Assembly: GCA_021234155.1 (NCBI GenBank)
Contig: JAJEKV010000005.1
Location: forward strand, 27,034,570-27,098,569
Length of the DNA stretch: 64,000 nt
Origin: Isoetes taiwanensis
Taxonomy: Eukaryota > Streptophyta > Lycopodiopsida > Isoetales > Isoetaceae
Direction: 5' to 3'
Part shown: positions 35,105 to 47,763 of the stretch, in pieces
Position numbering within the stretch: the stretch's first letter is position 1
Layout: every line of letters starts with the position of its first letter
Notes under the pieces: model-generated
The model's database searches: none
What the model was told of the DNA's origin: nothing
What the model saw: the letters and a program-made list of their open reading frames with translations, nothing else
Translations under genes and position numbers: made by a program

Positions 35105-38100
35105 TGTCGACTACTTCGGTGACGAGCCGACCTTTGCATTGCTCCATGAATTGTGGGTACTGCTTCTCCAAATCTGATTGTAGTACTCACGTAGCGTCTT
35201 CCATAGGTAAGTGCATCCATTTCACAAGGTATTGGAGAAATTTGGATCTTCTTGTCTTCTTATAAGCCCTGTCAAGAAGAACCTTAGGGACGATTTCAAG
35301 CTAGTCGTCCGTCATTTCCAGTAACTCGGTTGTCTCCAATACTTCCTCTGGATTAGGAGTATGCCTCTTTAGGAGACTTACATGGAAGACCTTATGGATT
35401 TTTAGATGTGCTGGCAGGTCCAACTTGTAGGATTGGGTACCTACTCTTTTGGTTATCCTGAAAGGTCCAGCCCATCTTGGAGCAAGCTTCTTGCAATTGC
35501 CGATGCGGAGCTTGGCCTACTTCACCTTGATCTTCAACCACACCTTGTCTCCCACCTGAAATTCCCTTACTGTCCTATGCTTGTCGGCGATGCTTTTCTG
35601 CCTACTTCTTGCTGCTAGGAGGTATCCTCTTACTTCCTCCACCAACTCTTGCATCTCCGAAGCATTTGCTGGGAGACTTCTACCTTGGACACTGGATTGT
35701 GCCAAGTATCTGGGGTAAGACACTGATACCCATAATTGATCATAAAAGGAGACATCTGAGATGACTCCTGCTTGGTACTGTTGTAGGCGAACTCTACTAA
35801 GTGGATGAAATCATCCCACTTAGATTGTTTGTTTCAAACATAGCTTCTTAATATATCTTCGATGATCCTATTGGTTCGCTCCGTCTGACCATCTGTTTGC
35901 GGATGATATGCCGTGCTCATGGAGAGCTTCATCTGGATGGTGGTAAATAGGTCCTGCCAAAAAGCACTCATGAATTTAGAGTCCCTATCCGAGATTATCT
36001 CCCTCGGCATGCCGTGGAGTCTAAAAATCTCCTTAGTAAATAGGACGGCAGTATCCAATGCTATATCTGTTGTCCTTGTGCCATCTTCGACAACTTATCG
36101 ACCACCACCATCAGGGCATCCTTGCCTCTTGCTGTTCTTGGGAGCCCTGTAATGAAGTCCATGCTTATGACTTCCCACGTAGCATTTGGCACTGGCAACG
36201 GCTCCAAGGCTCCTGGGATTCGGAGTTGCTCCGCCTTTGTTTGCTGGCATATCTGGCACTCACGAATGTACCTTGCTATCTGCTTCTTCATGCCGGGCCA
36301 GAAGTAGCTGCTTCTAATCTTGAAGTATATCTTCATAAACCCTGCATGCCCTGCTATGGGACTATTGTGTGTATCATGGAGGATTAGCTTCCTTACTCCT
36401 GAAGATTCTGGTACACACAATTTGTTTTTGTGGTATAGCAAGTCACCCTCTTTCTTATAGTGCCTGGACATCTCCCTTTCCTTATCAGTCCTGGCCTCCT
36501 TACAAAGGCTTGCCCAAACTTCTTTAAAGTCGGGATCTGTTGGCAAGGCTTCTTCGATCTTCTTGCCATACTCACTTGTGAGCGTTGATATGGCATTGCA
36601 ATGCGTCCTCGTCTTCAATGGCTTCCTAGAAAGCGCATCTGTAATTACGTTGAGCTTGCCTGGCTTATAAATTATCTCGAAGTCATATTCTTCGAGGAAT
36701 TCCATCCACCTCCTTTGTCTCAAATTGAGAAGTGGTTGTGTAAAAATATATTGGAAGCTTTGATGATCCGTATCTAGCTGGAACCTTCTTCCCAACAGAT
36801 AGTGCCTCCAAATTCTTAAAGCTCTTACTATAGCCAGAAGTTCCTGATCATGCGTTGGGTGGCGGTGCTCTGCCTCATTCATCTTCTTCGAGTCATAGGC
36901 CACTACCCTTTCCTCCTGCATGAGGACTGCACCTGTTGCTATCCTGCTAGCGTCTGTCGCCACAAGCTTATCTTTGGCTGGCTGGCAAGACTAGGACTGG
37001 CGCTGTTGTCAAAGCTTCTTTCAAGGTCTCAAATGCTGTATGGGCCTTCTTTTGCCAATGACTTGACCAATCCTTTATCTTTCCCGCTTTGGTGAGGTCC
37101 GTCAATGGCGCTGCTACCTTAGCAAAGTTCTTGACGAACTTCCTATAATACTCTGCTAGGCCAAGGAAACTCCTCACTTCATGGGTGTTCTTCGGTGCCG
37201 GCCAATCAATCACCGTTTCGATCTTCGCAGGGTCCGTGGAAATCCATTCTGCTGTAATCACATGCCCCAAGTACTCCACTCTTTCTGTTGCGAAGTGGCA
37301 CTTGGATAGCTTCGCAAAGAGTTGATGCCTTCTTAGCTTTTCAAGCACCTTTCTTAAGTGCTGGACATGCTCCTCTAGGGACTTGCTGTAAACTAGAATA
37401 TCATCAAAGACAACTATGATGAAAGAGTCTACGTATTCACTGAAAACATCGTTCATGAGCCTCATGAAGGTTGCTAGAGCATTAGACAATCCAAACGGCA
37501 TCACTGTGAACTCATAGTGACCATATCTCGTCCTGAATACAGACTTATGGATGTCCTCTTCTTTGATTCTTATCTGGTAATACCCTGACCTCAAGTCTAT
37601 CTTGGAGAAGACCTTCACTCCCTGCAACTGATCCATGAGATCATCTGATCTAGGCAAAGCATACTTGTTCTTGATGGTGTGCTTGTTCAATTGACGATAG
37701 TCAATGCACATCCTAAGACTTCCATCCTTCTTCTTCACGAAGAGTATTGGCGCTCCAAAAGGAGAGACACTAGGTCTTATAAACCCTAGGTCTAGCAATT
37801 CTTGCAGTTGCTTCTTCAATTCTGTCAACTCTTGGGTCGACATTTTGTAGGGCACCTTGCTTGTTGGCTTAGTCCCTGGCTCAAGTGCTATTTCACACTC
37901 GACTCCTCTGTAGGGTGGAAGCTGCTTAATCTCATCAGAAAACAAGTCATGGAATTCCTTCACCAACTTTGCTATAGGCTTTGGGAGCTTTCTCAATGTT
38001 TTGGCCTCTTTCTCTTCTTCTGTCTCTTGGTCGTCAACCTCAAGTTTAAAAAGATAGGCCACTTGCTCCTTCCTTATGCGTTTAAGTAACTTCTCACTAG

Positions 38101-38185
38101 ACATGCATTGCATGATTGGGGTTACTTCTTTACCTGTTATCTCAATGACCTTGCCCTCTGTAAGGTTACTTTCCGCTTCCCACAA
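35105..38185 (-). pseudogene. pol of the outer chromovirus: RT, RNase H, integrase, chromodomain
   Basis: RT lies in 38185-36968 with [20 protein letters not shown] and the catalytic [12 protein letters not shown] (DD at about 37405-37400). RNase H starts at 36963 (MATDASRIATGAVLM, with the DQELLAIV and TDH segments). Integrase follows, with its HHCC zinc region (HDTHNSPIAGHAGF to CQICQQTK), MDFITGLPRTARGKDALMVV and [12 protein letters not shown] near 35990. A CHD-type chromodomain (LQYLVKWMHLPMEDAT) lies at about 35290-35105. Frame changes between RT and RNase H and within integrase break it. A TAG at 35304-35302 stands where the nested relative has Gln, and a TGA at 35189-35187 replaces the usual chromodomain Trp. 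The pol frame is shifted against gag-protease with a 49-base overlap; decay or a programmed shift are both possible. Confidence 0.9.
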
Positions 38186-39942
38186 TCAATTACCGCTCCT
38201 GCTGGTCCAAGGTATTCCATGCCTATGATCAAGTCGTACTTGCCGATGTTCATCACTTCGGCTCCCAATGCAACATTGATACCTGGCAAGTCTACGTTGA
38301 AGTTGATCCTCTTCCCTGCTGTGTGTCGGACTGCTACACTAGCCAAGACAACTGGCCTAGGTTTGGACTTCAAAGGCTTCAGCTTCAACATCTGTACCAT
38401 CCTTGGCGAAGCAAAGTTGTGGGTGATCCCTGTATCTATCAAGACTATGAAAGATTTTGCTTGGGCTTTCCCGGTTGTCGAGATGACTTGATACTGGCTT
38501 TCGGCGTTCTCAGTGTCAATGGCGGCAAAAATATGGCACTCACCCTGGATATAGTCTGGTGCGTCGTCCTCGTCAGCGTCCGTGGGTGTCTTCCATCCCA
38601 TCTTCGCTAATGCCACGTTCATCACCAAGGGGCAGTTATTTGTCCTATGCCCTGGCTGGAAACACCTAAAGCACAGCTGCTTTTCTATGTACTCCTGCTT
38701 CTTCTCTTTGGGAATGGATTGCAAAAACTGTTTCACTGCCTTTGAATAGTTGGAACCCCCTCCTTGCTCTTTGAAGGTCATCTGCTTCTTATCCTGCTTG
38801 CCAAAGTTTGCATTGCCTTGCTTCCCATAGTTAGCGTTGTATTGAGGTCTGCTAGTTGTTGGGCTTGCTGCTCTTGGGCTATAGCTTCCTGTGCCCTTTT
38901 CCTTATCCTGATAGTACTGCTACCTTTGTGCATTCTCTTGGGGTCCCGTTCCTTGCAGGCTGACTGCTTTCGATTCTGCTTCTTACACCGTCCTAGGGTT
39001 TATTGCTCTTACTAGCTTCCGGATCTCCTCATTCAACCCTTCTATGTAACCCTCAACTGCGTGTCTTTCACTCAACTTCGGCACATAAAGCCTTAGTCTC
39101 ATGAATTCTTCCATGTACTTCTGAACTGATTTATTGCCCTGCTTCAATCTGTAAAACTGCTGCCACTTGTGTTCTCTTGGCACATAATGGCGCTTGAATG
39201 CCCTAACAAACTTCTTGAACCTGCAACTGTCCCTGCTTAGTCCATGTGCTTTGGAGTAGCCTTTCCACCAAATCCTGGCGGCTCCCTTCAGGTTGGCTAT
39301 AGCTACTCTGCCTTTGTCCTTGTCCTTCATGCCATAGGCATTTCCATACTCCCTCATCTCATCCAACCATGCTTCTGCTTCCATTCCGGACCTGCTATCC
39401 CCTGAAAATTGCTCCAGCTTTCTTGCTTTCCATACATTGCCGAGCACCGAGTCAACCTTCTTCTGATAGTCAGATTGTGTCCTGTCCCTATCGCGGTTTG
39501 GACCCTCCCGGCGGTCCTGTCTCTCCTCCTCCTGCTCTTCCGATTTGGAATCAAAATCTGAAGTAGAGTCGGAGGACCTCGTGCTAGGTGATCTCCTTCT
39601 CTGGCTTCTCTTTCTTGGCTGAACTGTTCAGCCGGCTGGGGTTTCTGGCAGTTGCACATTCTGGTCCTGTCCTCCTGTTGCGGCTCCTGCCAGCAATGCT
39701 CTTATCTCATGAATGTCTGACTTAATCTGGGACATCTCCTCTTCTGGTATTTGTGCATCAAACTCTTGGTACAGATTTCTTGGTCGGAATTGCCTTGGTG
39801 GAGTGCGCTCTTGCTCACGTTGTCCTTGTTCTTCAACATTCCTAGGTGCTCTATCTACATGCACATTAGATTGAACCCTGATGATTAGTTCTTTGTTTGG
39901 GTTGTGGTACTGGTTTGTTTGATGATGCAATTGTGGGGGCAA
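38137..39942 (-). pseudogene. gag and protease of the outer chromovirus
   Basis: One frame runs from ATG 39942 through gag and protease but is stopped at TGA 39630-39628, TAA 38985-38983 and TAG 38922-38920. The gag core holds MEAEAWLDEMREYGNAYGMK and GAARIWWKGYSKAHGL. The CCHC zinc knuckle CFRCFQPGHRTNNC lies at 38673-38632. The protease active site FIVLIDTGITHNFAS has its Asp at about 38436. All three stops can be explained by C-to-T changes (CGA, CAA, CAG). Confidence 0.88.
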
Positions 39943-40049
39943 AATTATATGTTAAAAAAACATAATTAAGATCATCTTTTATATTCATGGATATGTTACT
40001 ATTTATACATTCAAGATATCAGTCATGAAAATTGCAAATATTTCTAGCT

Positions 40050-41461
40050 CTATTCTTGGAATTTCTTCAAGTAATCCAGGTTGTCCTCCAAAAATTTCTT
40101 CACTTCGGCCGTGCCGATTGTTCGCCCTAAGTTCCTCAGGATATTTGTGGCCGTGCCTCCTTGAAGTGCGGTCACCAAGTCTTCAATCCTCCTTTCTGAT
40201 GTGTAGGTTGCAGTGACTGCCAATCTGCCATGTCGCCTACAGGGAACTGCGAAGTCGAAGATGCTCAATGCTATTGTTCTCTTGACAAGGATGACATGAT
40301 CGATGTTCGGGGCCATACGAGCATGACTTCCGAATCCTGAGAGAGCAATGAGCATGAAAACTCCTTCTTCACTCCGTGGGCTGAATTGGCGGTATATAAC
40401 CGCTATCCTTCCATCAATGAGCAAGGGGAGTTAGAACCTGAGGGCTTTGTCATGCCCTGCCTCTTCGCCGGATCTGAATGCTGCTCTGTGTCTTCCGGAG
40501 TACTCATCAACCGATACTTCCACCATCTCTCTATAATCGCGGTACATAAGCTGTCAGGTTGATGCTGCCTTCAGCTAGTGCTGGGTCCGATGCCGAGGTG
40601 CTGGGTAGGAGCGCGCTCGTTAATTTCCTGAATTGCTAAGAACTCCTATTCCGAGGGCAACTCTTGCTCAGCCATCATCTGCCTGATGCCGGTGTAGGCT
40701 TCAATGTCCGTTGATGTCTGCCCGGTGTATGTCCGGGCTTCCCTTATGCTAATGGGAAAGTCCTGTATTTCCCGGTCGATGAAGTCATCGAGGTCCGGTT
40801 CTTGCCGTAGAAGATGCAGAAGTTCGTCTATTCTATAGCCCCTGTCTATGCACTCTGGGAGGATCTTGATGTCGTGGAGGCTTAAGTACGCCTCTCCTTG
40901 GATAATTACTGGGGTCAAGCTTGTAATGTGCTGGGGTCGTCTTCAGCTTCCGCCGAGTCTCCTTAGGCAACTCGGGGCCTTTCCCCTTGCCTGCCTTCTT
41001 CTTTTGTCGCTCCTCCTTGCGCTTCCTGTGCTCTTCCTTCTTTCTCCTTCTCTCCTCCTTCTGTCTCCGGTGGTCTTCCTTCTCTCTCCTGCCTCCTTGG
41101 TCTTCTTAACCTGCAATCCCTCATCCTCCCTTTTTCTCTTGCACTCCTTCTTCTCTAATCTCTTGAGCTCCCTCTCTAGCTCCCTCTTCAGTTCTTCTGC
41201 AGCTCCCTCTTCCTCGGGGTCTGGCTTGGTCTGGCTGCCCGGGCCTTCCTGTTGCCTTGGCTGCTCCTCCTTAGTGACCTGTGCTGGCTCTTCCTCCTGA
41301 TACTCCTGGGCCTCCTCTTGGGCGTCTGGGTTGGCCTCTGCACCCTGTTTCTGCCTGGCTCACTCCTAAGCCTGTCTGGCCTTCTGTTGGGCAGCTAGCT
41401 CCTGGGCGCTGACATGGCCCTCAGGCACTACGATACGGGCAGCCTGTTTGGTTCGGGCCAT
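40050..41461 (-). pseudogene. Extra ORF upstream of gag in the outer chromovirus
   Basis: The start codon at 41461-41459 opens MARTKQAARIVVPEGHVSAQ. The first nine residues match the histone H3 tail at eight positions. A strongly charged Lys/Glu/Arg/Gln region follows (EELKRELERELKRLEKK), probably coiled coil. Then come a more ordinary segment at 40918-40646 (YLSLHDIKILPECIDRGYRI) and another in a different frame at 40424-40050 (RRIEDLVTALQGGTATNILR). Two close stops near 41370 and frameshifts near 41100 and 40900 break it. Extra ORFs are known in several plant gypsy lineages; I cannot assign this one a function. Confidence 0.6.
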
Positions 41462-41595
41462 GTTTGGAATTAAGGCAATCGGCTTCCTGGCGCCTAGAAA
41501 TCGTCTTCTGGGACGAGGAGCTTTGCTGGAGGAGGTAAGTGTAAATGAGGAACCCTAATTGTCTACTTATAGATAGGGGGATTTTAGGGTTTGGA

Positions 41596-41600
41596 CCTGC
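41596..41600. repeat. Target-site duplication of the nested chromovirus (left)
   Basis: CCTGC here repeats at 54696-54700, directly outside the two LTRs. The interrupted outer-element sequence resumes after the right copy. Confidence 0.92.
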
Positions 41601-43234
41601 TGTGACGTTCCACGTATTTATACGGTCTACGTCACGTGTGACGTTCCACGTATTTATACGGTCTACGTCACGTATTCATACGAGGCACGTACAACTGGGA
41701 GTATGGGAACGTGATTGCAACCTAAGGGGTTACCTTACAATGGATTAAATTAGCTATGCTAATTTAACACAGTAATAATAATAACCTATAACTTTATAAG
41801 ATACGAAATGCCAAAAAGCATTCCCCTGGGGCTAATTACCATTTGGGGAGGCGCCACCTGCTCCAATCGATTGGGGTGCATGGGGGTTGCCAAGTTTGGA
41901 TGCCAACTTGACCCCTATCCCTGGGATTGACTCCTCTAATCGACCAAGGAAGGCCAGGAGCTGAGCGCCATCATCCACCTGCAGAGAATCACCATACTAG
42001 TCGTCCCTGTGCAGCAGCAGCTGAATTCCTAACTCCCTGGAGATGGAAGCGCCCCATGGAAATGAGTCCAGCCAGAATTCAGGTAGGTGGCTATGTGAAT
42101 TCTAGATAACGCTTGGTTGTGTCCGTTTCTCTCTTCTCTTTGGGATTCAATCTAACCCTTGGTTGTACAAACAAATTCTCTTTATATTCAATTGGTTCTA
42201 CTCGAGAGGATGAATTGTTAGCTCTTCGTTAAATCGACTCAAAGCGGGGATTACGGGGTAGAGACCTCTGAACCATGTATTGTAGTATGCTCCTAGATAG
42301 CGCCCAATAGAGTCCCATTAATTGCGGCCTGTGCACAAGAACCCACCGGGTCCTAGATGCTATGGTCTGGCTTAGCACCAGACAAGGAACACAGTGGTGA
42401 CATGAGGGGTGGGGTCTTGCATGAGCATACATGGCTCCTGAGACTCCTACAAAGGGCTAGGCGATGGCGGTCCACGTAGGGGCGGGGTATGGGTCTGACA
42501 CTCCCTGGGTGGGAAGGTGTGATCCGTATGGAGCACCTTGCACTTTGAGTAGATTTAGAGCGAGTAAGTCGGGTACGGATACGGGGGTCGCTGATGCGGC
42601 ACGTATTCTCTAGCTCGCCCGTGGAACCACTGTGATTCTGGAAGGGGACGCTTCCCCGACCTGCCTCATCGGACCAGGCGTCATGAACCTGGAGTAGGCT
42701 CAAAGGGTGATTCCTCTGAACCTGCGTCTCCGGAAGGCTATAGCAAAGCCATAGCATGAATTGACCCATCTGCAAAGTGTGCACAGGAGGGGCGGATGGA
42801 GTGGACAACCCTAGCCGATGTTCTATTGCCCGCCAACGCCATGCCAAGATTCGGTCTGCTGATCTCTTGAGGCCTAGCCGTCAGTCGATCCTCACTGGAG
42901 TCTGAGCCGGGGTAGAACCTGGGTTCTGGGTGTTTTCCTAGGATTAGATGCATATTTTATGCCGTTGGTATATTAGATGGATGCGCCACCCTTCGTGGTG
43001 GTTATTTATGTATATTCATGCTGTGTGCTAACCCTTGTATTCATGCTTCCGCGACGTAGGAGTCCCATTGAAGGCGTGGGCCGAATGACCCCTTCGTGTC
43101 CTTCTTTCGGGCCTCATTTCATAGGTGGCCCGAAACAGACGGAGGGCCCTGCTCGTGGTGAGATGTTCGCCATGGGAGGGGAAAGTCCCCGTATGTATAC
43201 GTCCGAGGGTCGTATATATTCTGGGGCGTCCACA
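41601..43234 (+). repeat. 5' LTR of the nested chromovirus
   Basis: It starts TGTGACGTTCCACG and ends GGGGCGTCCACA. The first 36 bases are repeated exactly in tandem (41601-41636 and 41637-41672), and each unit has GTGACGT near its start and ACGTCAC near its end. These TGACGT/ACGTCA cores are typical plant bZIP sites, so the U3 region may be bZIP-responsive; that is inference. Confidence 0.92.
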
Positions 43235-43236
43235 AG

Positions 43237-43248
43237 TGGTATCGAGCC
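43237..43248 (+). other. Primer binding site of the nested chromovirus
   Basis: TGGTATCGAGCC, two bases after the LTR, is the initiator tRNA-Met site TGGTATCAGAGCC with one base missing. Confidence 0.85.
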
Positions 43249-43985
43249 GTGATTTCGGTTGCTTTCGAAATCATAGCACCAACCAAACACTAACTCGTAA
43301 AGCGGTAGTTAGGAGGAGGCTAAGTCAATGTGTCGTTAGTTCTCTTTGTTGTTTGGTTTGGTGTTAGGTTAAGTAAAGAAATTATAGCTTTGAAGTGGAG
43401 GGCCCAAGATTGGAGGCCTAACAGGTGTCAGTAGGTAGCTCAAATGATGAAGAGGATGGCTCCATTGGATCGGGGCGTGCAATTACCCTAGAAACGATCG
43501 ACTCTAGGCTTAAAAAATGGTCAAGGGCGGGCCCAAAACAAACTTCGGTAGCTTGCATTTTGAAGCTTTGTAGTCAAGGTGGGCCAGCGCCAAATGCCCT
43601 CGGCCCCGACTTCGTCGGACCCGAGTCAGCAGCGGGCCCAGCCCGAGTCAACTTCGAGCGCCGCTTGCTTTTCGGCGGCGCCCGGTCGAGGTGGAAGGCA
43701 TTATAATGCCCTCGGCCCGGCCGTATGTGGCGGCGTATTTCCGCCAAATAATTTTATAATAATAAAATTTCGGCGTTAATAAAAGGAAAAATTTGAAATT
43801 TTAAAAGTTAAGTGGCCCGTTTAACAAACTAATTCTTGCCATTTGTTTGTGCTTCAGCGCCTCAACGCTGAGCAGCCCTCGCCATCGCCCGTCGGACCCG
43901 GACCACGCTCCTGGCGCTTTTGTGCCTTGTGCCTCTTAACGCCCCTTTTGCCATCTTCTTCGCCGCCAGCGCCTCACCCTTCCCT

Positions 43986-46900
43986 ATGGCTATCACCAAG
44001 AGCGCTCCAGATCCAACCACCTTGAGCATCGTGGAGATCTACGCCATGATTGCTAAGCACATGGCCACTGACCCAGCCCTCGTCGACATCTTGTTGGATG
44101 AGCCGGTCAACGTTTGAGAACAATGATAGGATTCCTTATCCTATCTATCATTTCTCAGAGCCGTTTCTTATCCGGCTGAACCTACGCCAGAGCTCCCATA
44201 TACCATTGTTGAGCAACCAGACATGGTAATGATGCTCATCAAGTTTTATCCTCCCGAGGAGGAAGGCCATACGGAGGAGGAAGATGTCGAGGCGGTAGGC
44301 CAAATCCATCGGGGTTTGGCGAGAGAGGATGACCACCGGGATTGAGCCGGGCCGACACCGGCAGCGGGGGGAGTACCGGTACCTTCTGGGGCGGCTTTGC
44401 CGTCATTGATGGCGAGGCCATCGAGGTTCCCCATATACCACCGCATGAGGGTTCCAACGATTTTTGAATGGGAAATCCCCCGACATTAGCCTAGACTATC
44501 CGGTGACTATCCGGATAGACATGGGTTCTCAAGCGGCCAATCAACGGTACTACGCCGAACTTAATCGCCGTGTCGCAGCCTCATCAACTTTTGCTCGATC
44601 CAAGAAGATCCGGAGGAGAGCTCGGAGGAGCGGGAGAAGATTGAGCAAGATGAGCTGGACCGCAAGACCAGCCGACCAAGAAGAGGGAGGTGCGCCCTCG
44701 GGAGTGGGTCGGACCCAAACCGACGCACTGCACCGCGGAAGCACCGAGGAAGGGTGTCGCCCATAAGTCCGCAAATATTACAAGGAAAAGCTAAGGACCG
44801 CCGGGGCTTTTGGTAAGAAGACCAGCCCGACCGGAGGCGCGGCCGGTTGACAACGCCCACCGGGGCTTGTCGGGCGAAGACAAGGTCAACACCGGCCGGG
44901 GCCACCTCAGACAACCCCACGCCGAAGCCTCATCGGTTCCGGCCCTGCAGCGGCATTGCGGGAGATCCGCAAAATTCCGTGAAGTCCACGGACCTTCCGG
45001 GGAAGAAGTGCCTTTCCAGAGGAAGTACGGGAGATCGCCGCGGCAATTTAAGACCGATCTCCGTTTCGGACCTTTGCAATTTTGGCGCTCCAAGAGGTGG
45101 CTGAAGCCTACTTGGTAGCACTTTTGGTGACGCCAACCTTTGCGCTATCCACGCAAAAGAGGGTCACCATAATGCCTAAGGATTTAGCCCTCGCCCGTAG
45201 GATACGGGGGGAGCAACCTTAGCCGGGGATCCGCATTTGTACATATTCTTTTTGTGATAATTAATAAAGAAGCTTTTATTTTGAATTAAAAGTTTAATGT
45301 TTTTTTTCCATGATAAATTTAAAATATAATCTTTGTCCCGGCTTTATTAAGAGGGTTTGAAAGGGGGGCAGAGGGTTATTTTAAACGCTTCTTTTCCTCT
45401 CTCCTCCCTTCTAAGCGCCATGGCTGCCGCCCCGACCTTGCTTGCCGCTGGTACCATGACGGAGAGACATGGGATCCACAGGTTCCCTTCGATCTGCTGC
45501 AACCTTTGCTATGCCCGCGCATAGATCTCCTTACCAACATGCAGCGGCACCCGGACTACGCCGGATTTCTTGATTTCTACATGGAGGAAATCCTTCCTCT
45601 ATGTATTCCTCTTGGGGATCCTCCCCCACCAGTATTTGGAGCGGAGATCGTCCGTGAGATGTTAGGTGGGGACACGATCGTCTGGCGTCCTCAAGGGGAA
45701 ACTCCGATGGGGAAAACACCTACCGGTAGTCCAACATCAGGGGCAGCGGTATTTGGAAGCTACTTTCGCCCTGGCTATCCTCATGGACCAATATGTTGAG
45801 GATGAGACTTTGCCAGTAGAGAGGAGCAAACTGCCGGAATCCTCCCAGGAGGGGATGATGAGCATATAGGGATGGGCGACTTACCCATTTGGAAAGAGCC
45901 GGCAGAGGAGTTACCATCAGCGCGTGAACAAGCTATAGGCTTGTCGGGGTTAGACGGCCTCCAGTTATTTATCACCAAAGGCGGGAGTACCTCCTCTTGG
46001 ATGATATCATCCGGACTTATCATATGGTGGCGGATTCAGACGCAAAGCGCAAGGACCATGTACTTTTACGAGCTTGCGGAGTATTGCATGGATGATTTTA
46101 TCGACTTCACTTCTAAAAGCTTCCTTCGGAGGTGTACCACCGTACCCCGTTCCGTCCGGGGAGACCCTAGAGCCCGTGCGGAGACTTTATTACCGCCGGG
46201 ACTTTGTGATGCGGGAACCGCCTTCCGCGGCCCGCACGAAGCCTTCACGGCTATGGGACCTCACGTCCCAAACATTAATATGGTTGAGGTTCCCTCCGAC
46301 TCAGATGATGAGGGCGAAGATTTATATCATAACCCTGCACACAAGAAGGAGGAGCAACAGGAGCTCAAGGAGGAAGAAGTCCCCATGGACTTGGATAAGG
46401 AGGTGGCCGCATCTGAAACTCCGCAAGGGAAGGTGCTGGGTAACCACCTTACCCGTTTCTTTTTGTCGGCCTTCAAATACGGGCAAGTTCTCTTCATAGC
46501 CCGACTTGGGGCCGAGGCTTGAAGCTTCATGGTGGGCCCTCCGGTGCACTTTCTACACTTTCGCCCGGCCACAAGAAGCTTCCCTATCGATGCGTTCACG
46601 TATGTACTCGTCTGACGGGATCTTGCCCTTACGGCCTTGGGCGGGATATTGCGCCTTGGATGGGCATGAAGCTCCTCCACGGCAGCCCCATTGGCCGTTG
46701 CTTATCCACCGGAGAGGTTGCATCACATTCTGGCCCCACCGTGGACCACAGGGTAGCTCTGGCTGCGACAAACCGCCTCCACCACCTCCTAGGGCTAAGG
46801 ATAAAGAGGCGGGGGCCTAGTTCTGAACTAAAGATGCTATATAAATTTTGTTATATACATATATATACACACATGTAGTTATGAGATTTTGGGATTGGCA

Positions 46901-47328
46901 ATTGTTTAAACCATATTGAAAAAATGTGTACCTTATCTACTTATTAAATACAAAGTTTTCTTGATGAGCATAACTAAATTGTTTTTTTATGACATCCTCT
47001 TCCAAAGCATTAAAGTTTAGGGTATAGTGGAATTACAAAATGTTCTCTATTCACTCCAACTATGTTGCAGAGGAAACCATTTGGGAATATGAGGAAAGAA
47101 TTACCCGACATGGTTAGGAGGGGCGATCCCGGGCCGCCAGACCAGGACTATGGCCAGAGATATGGTGAATATCCAGAGTGGGAGGAAGGCTATGAGACCG
47201 AACCACCGCCACCAGGGGAACTCTATGACCCTGATAAAGGGCTAGAGATAGTTAGCATCCTCAGGGATCGAGCTTTCGAGGATCACGAAGATGACCCCGT
47301 GGTCGTACACAGGACTATTGGAATATGA
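43986..47328 (+). pseudogene. 5' extra-ORF region of the nested chromovirus
   Basis: Coding-like pieces in changing frames lie between the primer site and gag. They are MAITKSAPDPTTLSIVEIYA (43986 on, at almost the same distance from the LTR as the MARTKQAAR start in the outer element) and MQRHPDYAGFLDFYMEEILP (45540 on). Then come a 216-residue frame at 45872-46522 with an acidic tail (DSDDEGEDLYHNPAHKKEEQ) and an acidic/proline-rich piece at 47062-47328. I recognise no domain. At more than 3 kb it is unusually long for a region upstream of gag. Confidence 0.5.
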
Positions 47329-47763
47329 CCGAACCGCGAAGCCTTTGAGGACGCATACGACCATCTTTGGCAACTCTTTTATGCGATCTTGAAGGCTCTT
47401 TAACCTTCCGATTATCAGCCCAACATGGGAGTACCAAGCAATCATTGTCCAAGCACGGGCACGCTATAAACTTCGTCCGAAATGCGGGGAGAGTACCGCT
47501 TCTGCGATCCTCAGACTTACTTCGCCAACCCCTAGGCTTGGTCTCTTCCGTTGTGTTTTCGTTGTTGTGGTTCTGTGTGTGCCGATTAGAACTTTAAAAG
47601 TTCCCATTGTATCATACCTACTTTTGTCTCAATCCATGTATCAATCGACCCGTTGTTATAATCAACTGGAATGAAATACAAGAGTTGTCTTCTGTTTGTA
47701 TATACTTTTGTTCAATTAACTTAAAAAGGGATTGCACATTAATGTAAATCTGCTTATATATTC

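Noticed and set aside
40848-41300. 150-codon plus-strand Leu/Ser-rich ORF resembling a membrane protein
   Set aside because: It is the antisense of the Lys/Glu-rich extra ORF of the outer chromovirus. Antisense of charged repeats gives Leu/Ser runs.
42353-42847. 164-codon minus-strand ORF inside the LTR
   Set aside because: It lies wholly in LTR sequence, runs against the element's coding direction and has no recognisable domain. The frame is not kept in the other LTR.
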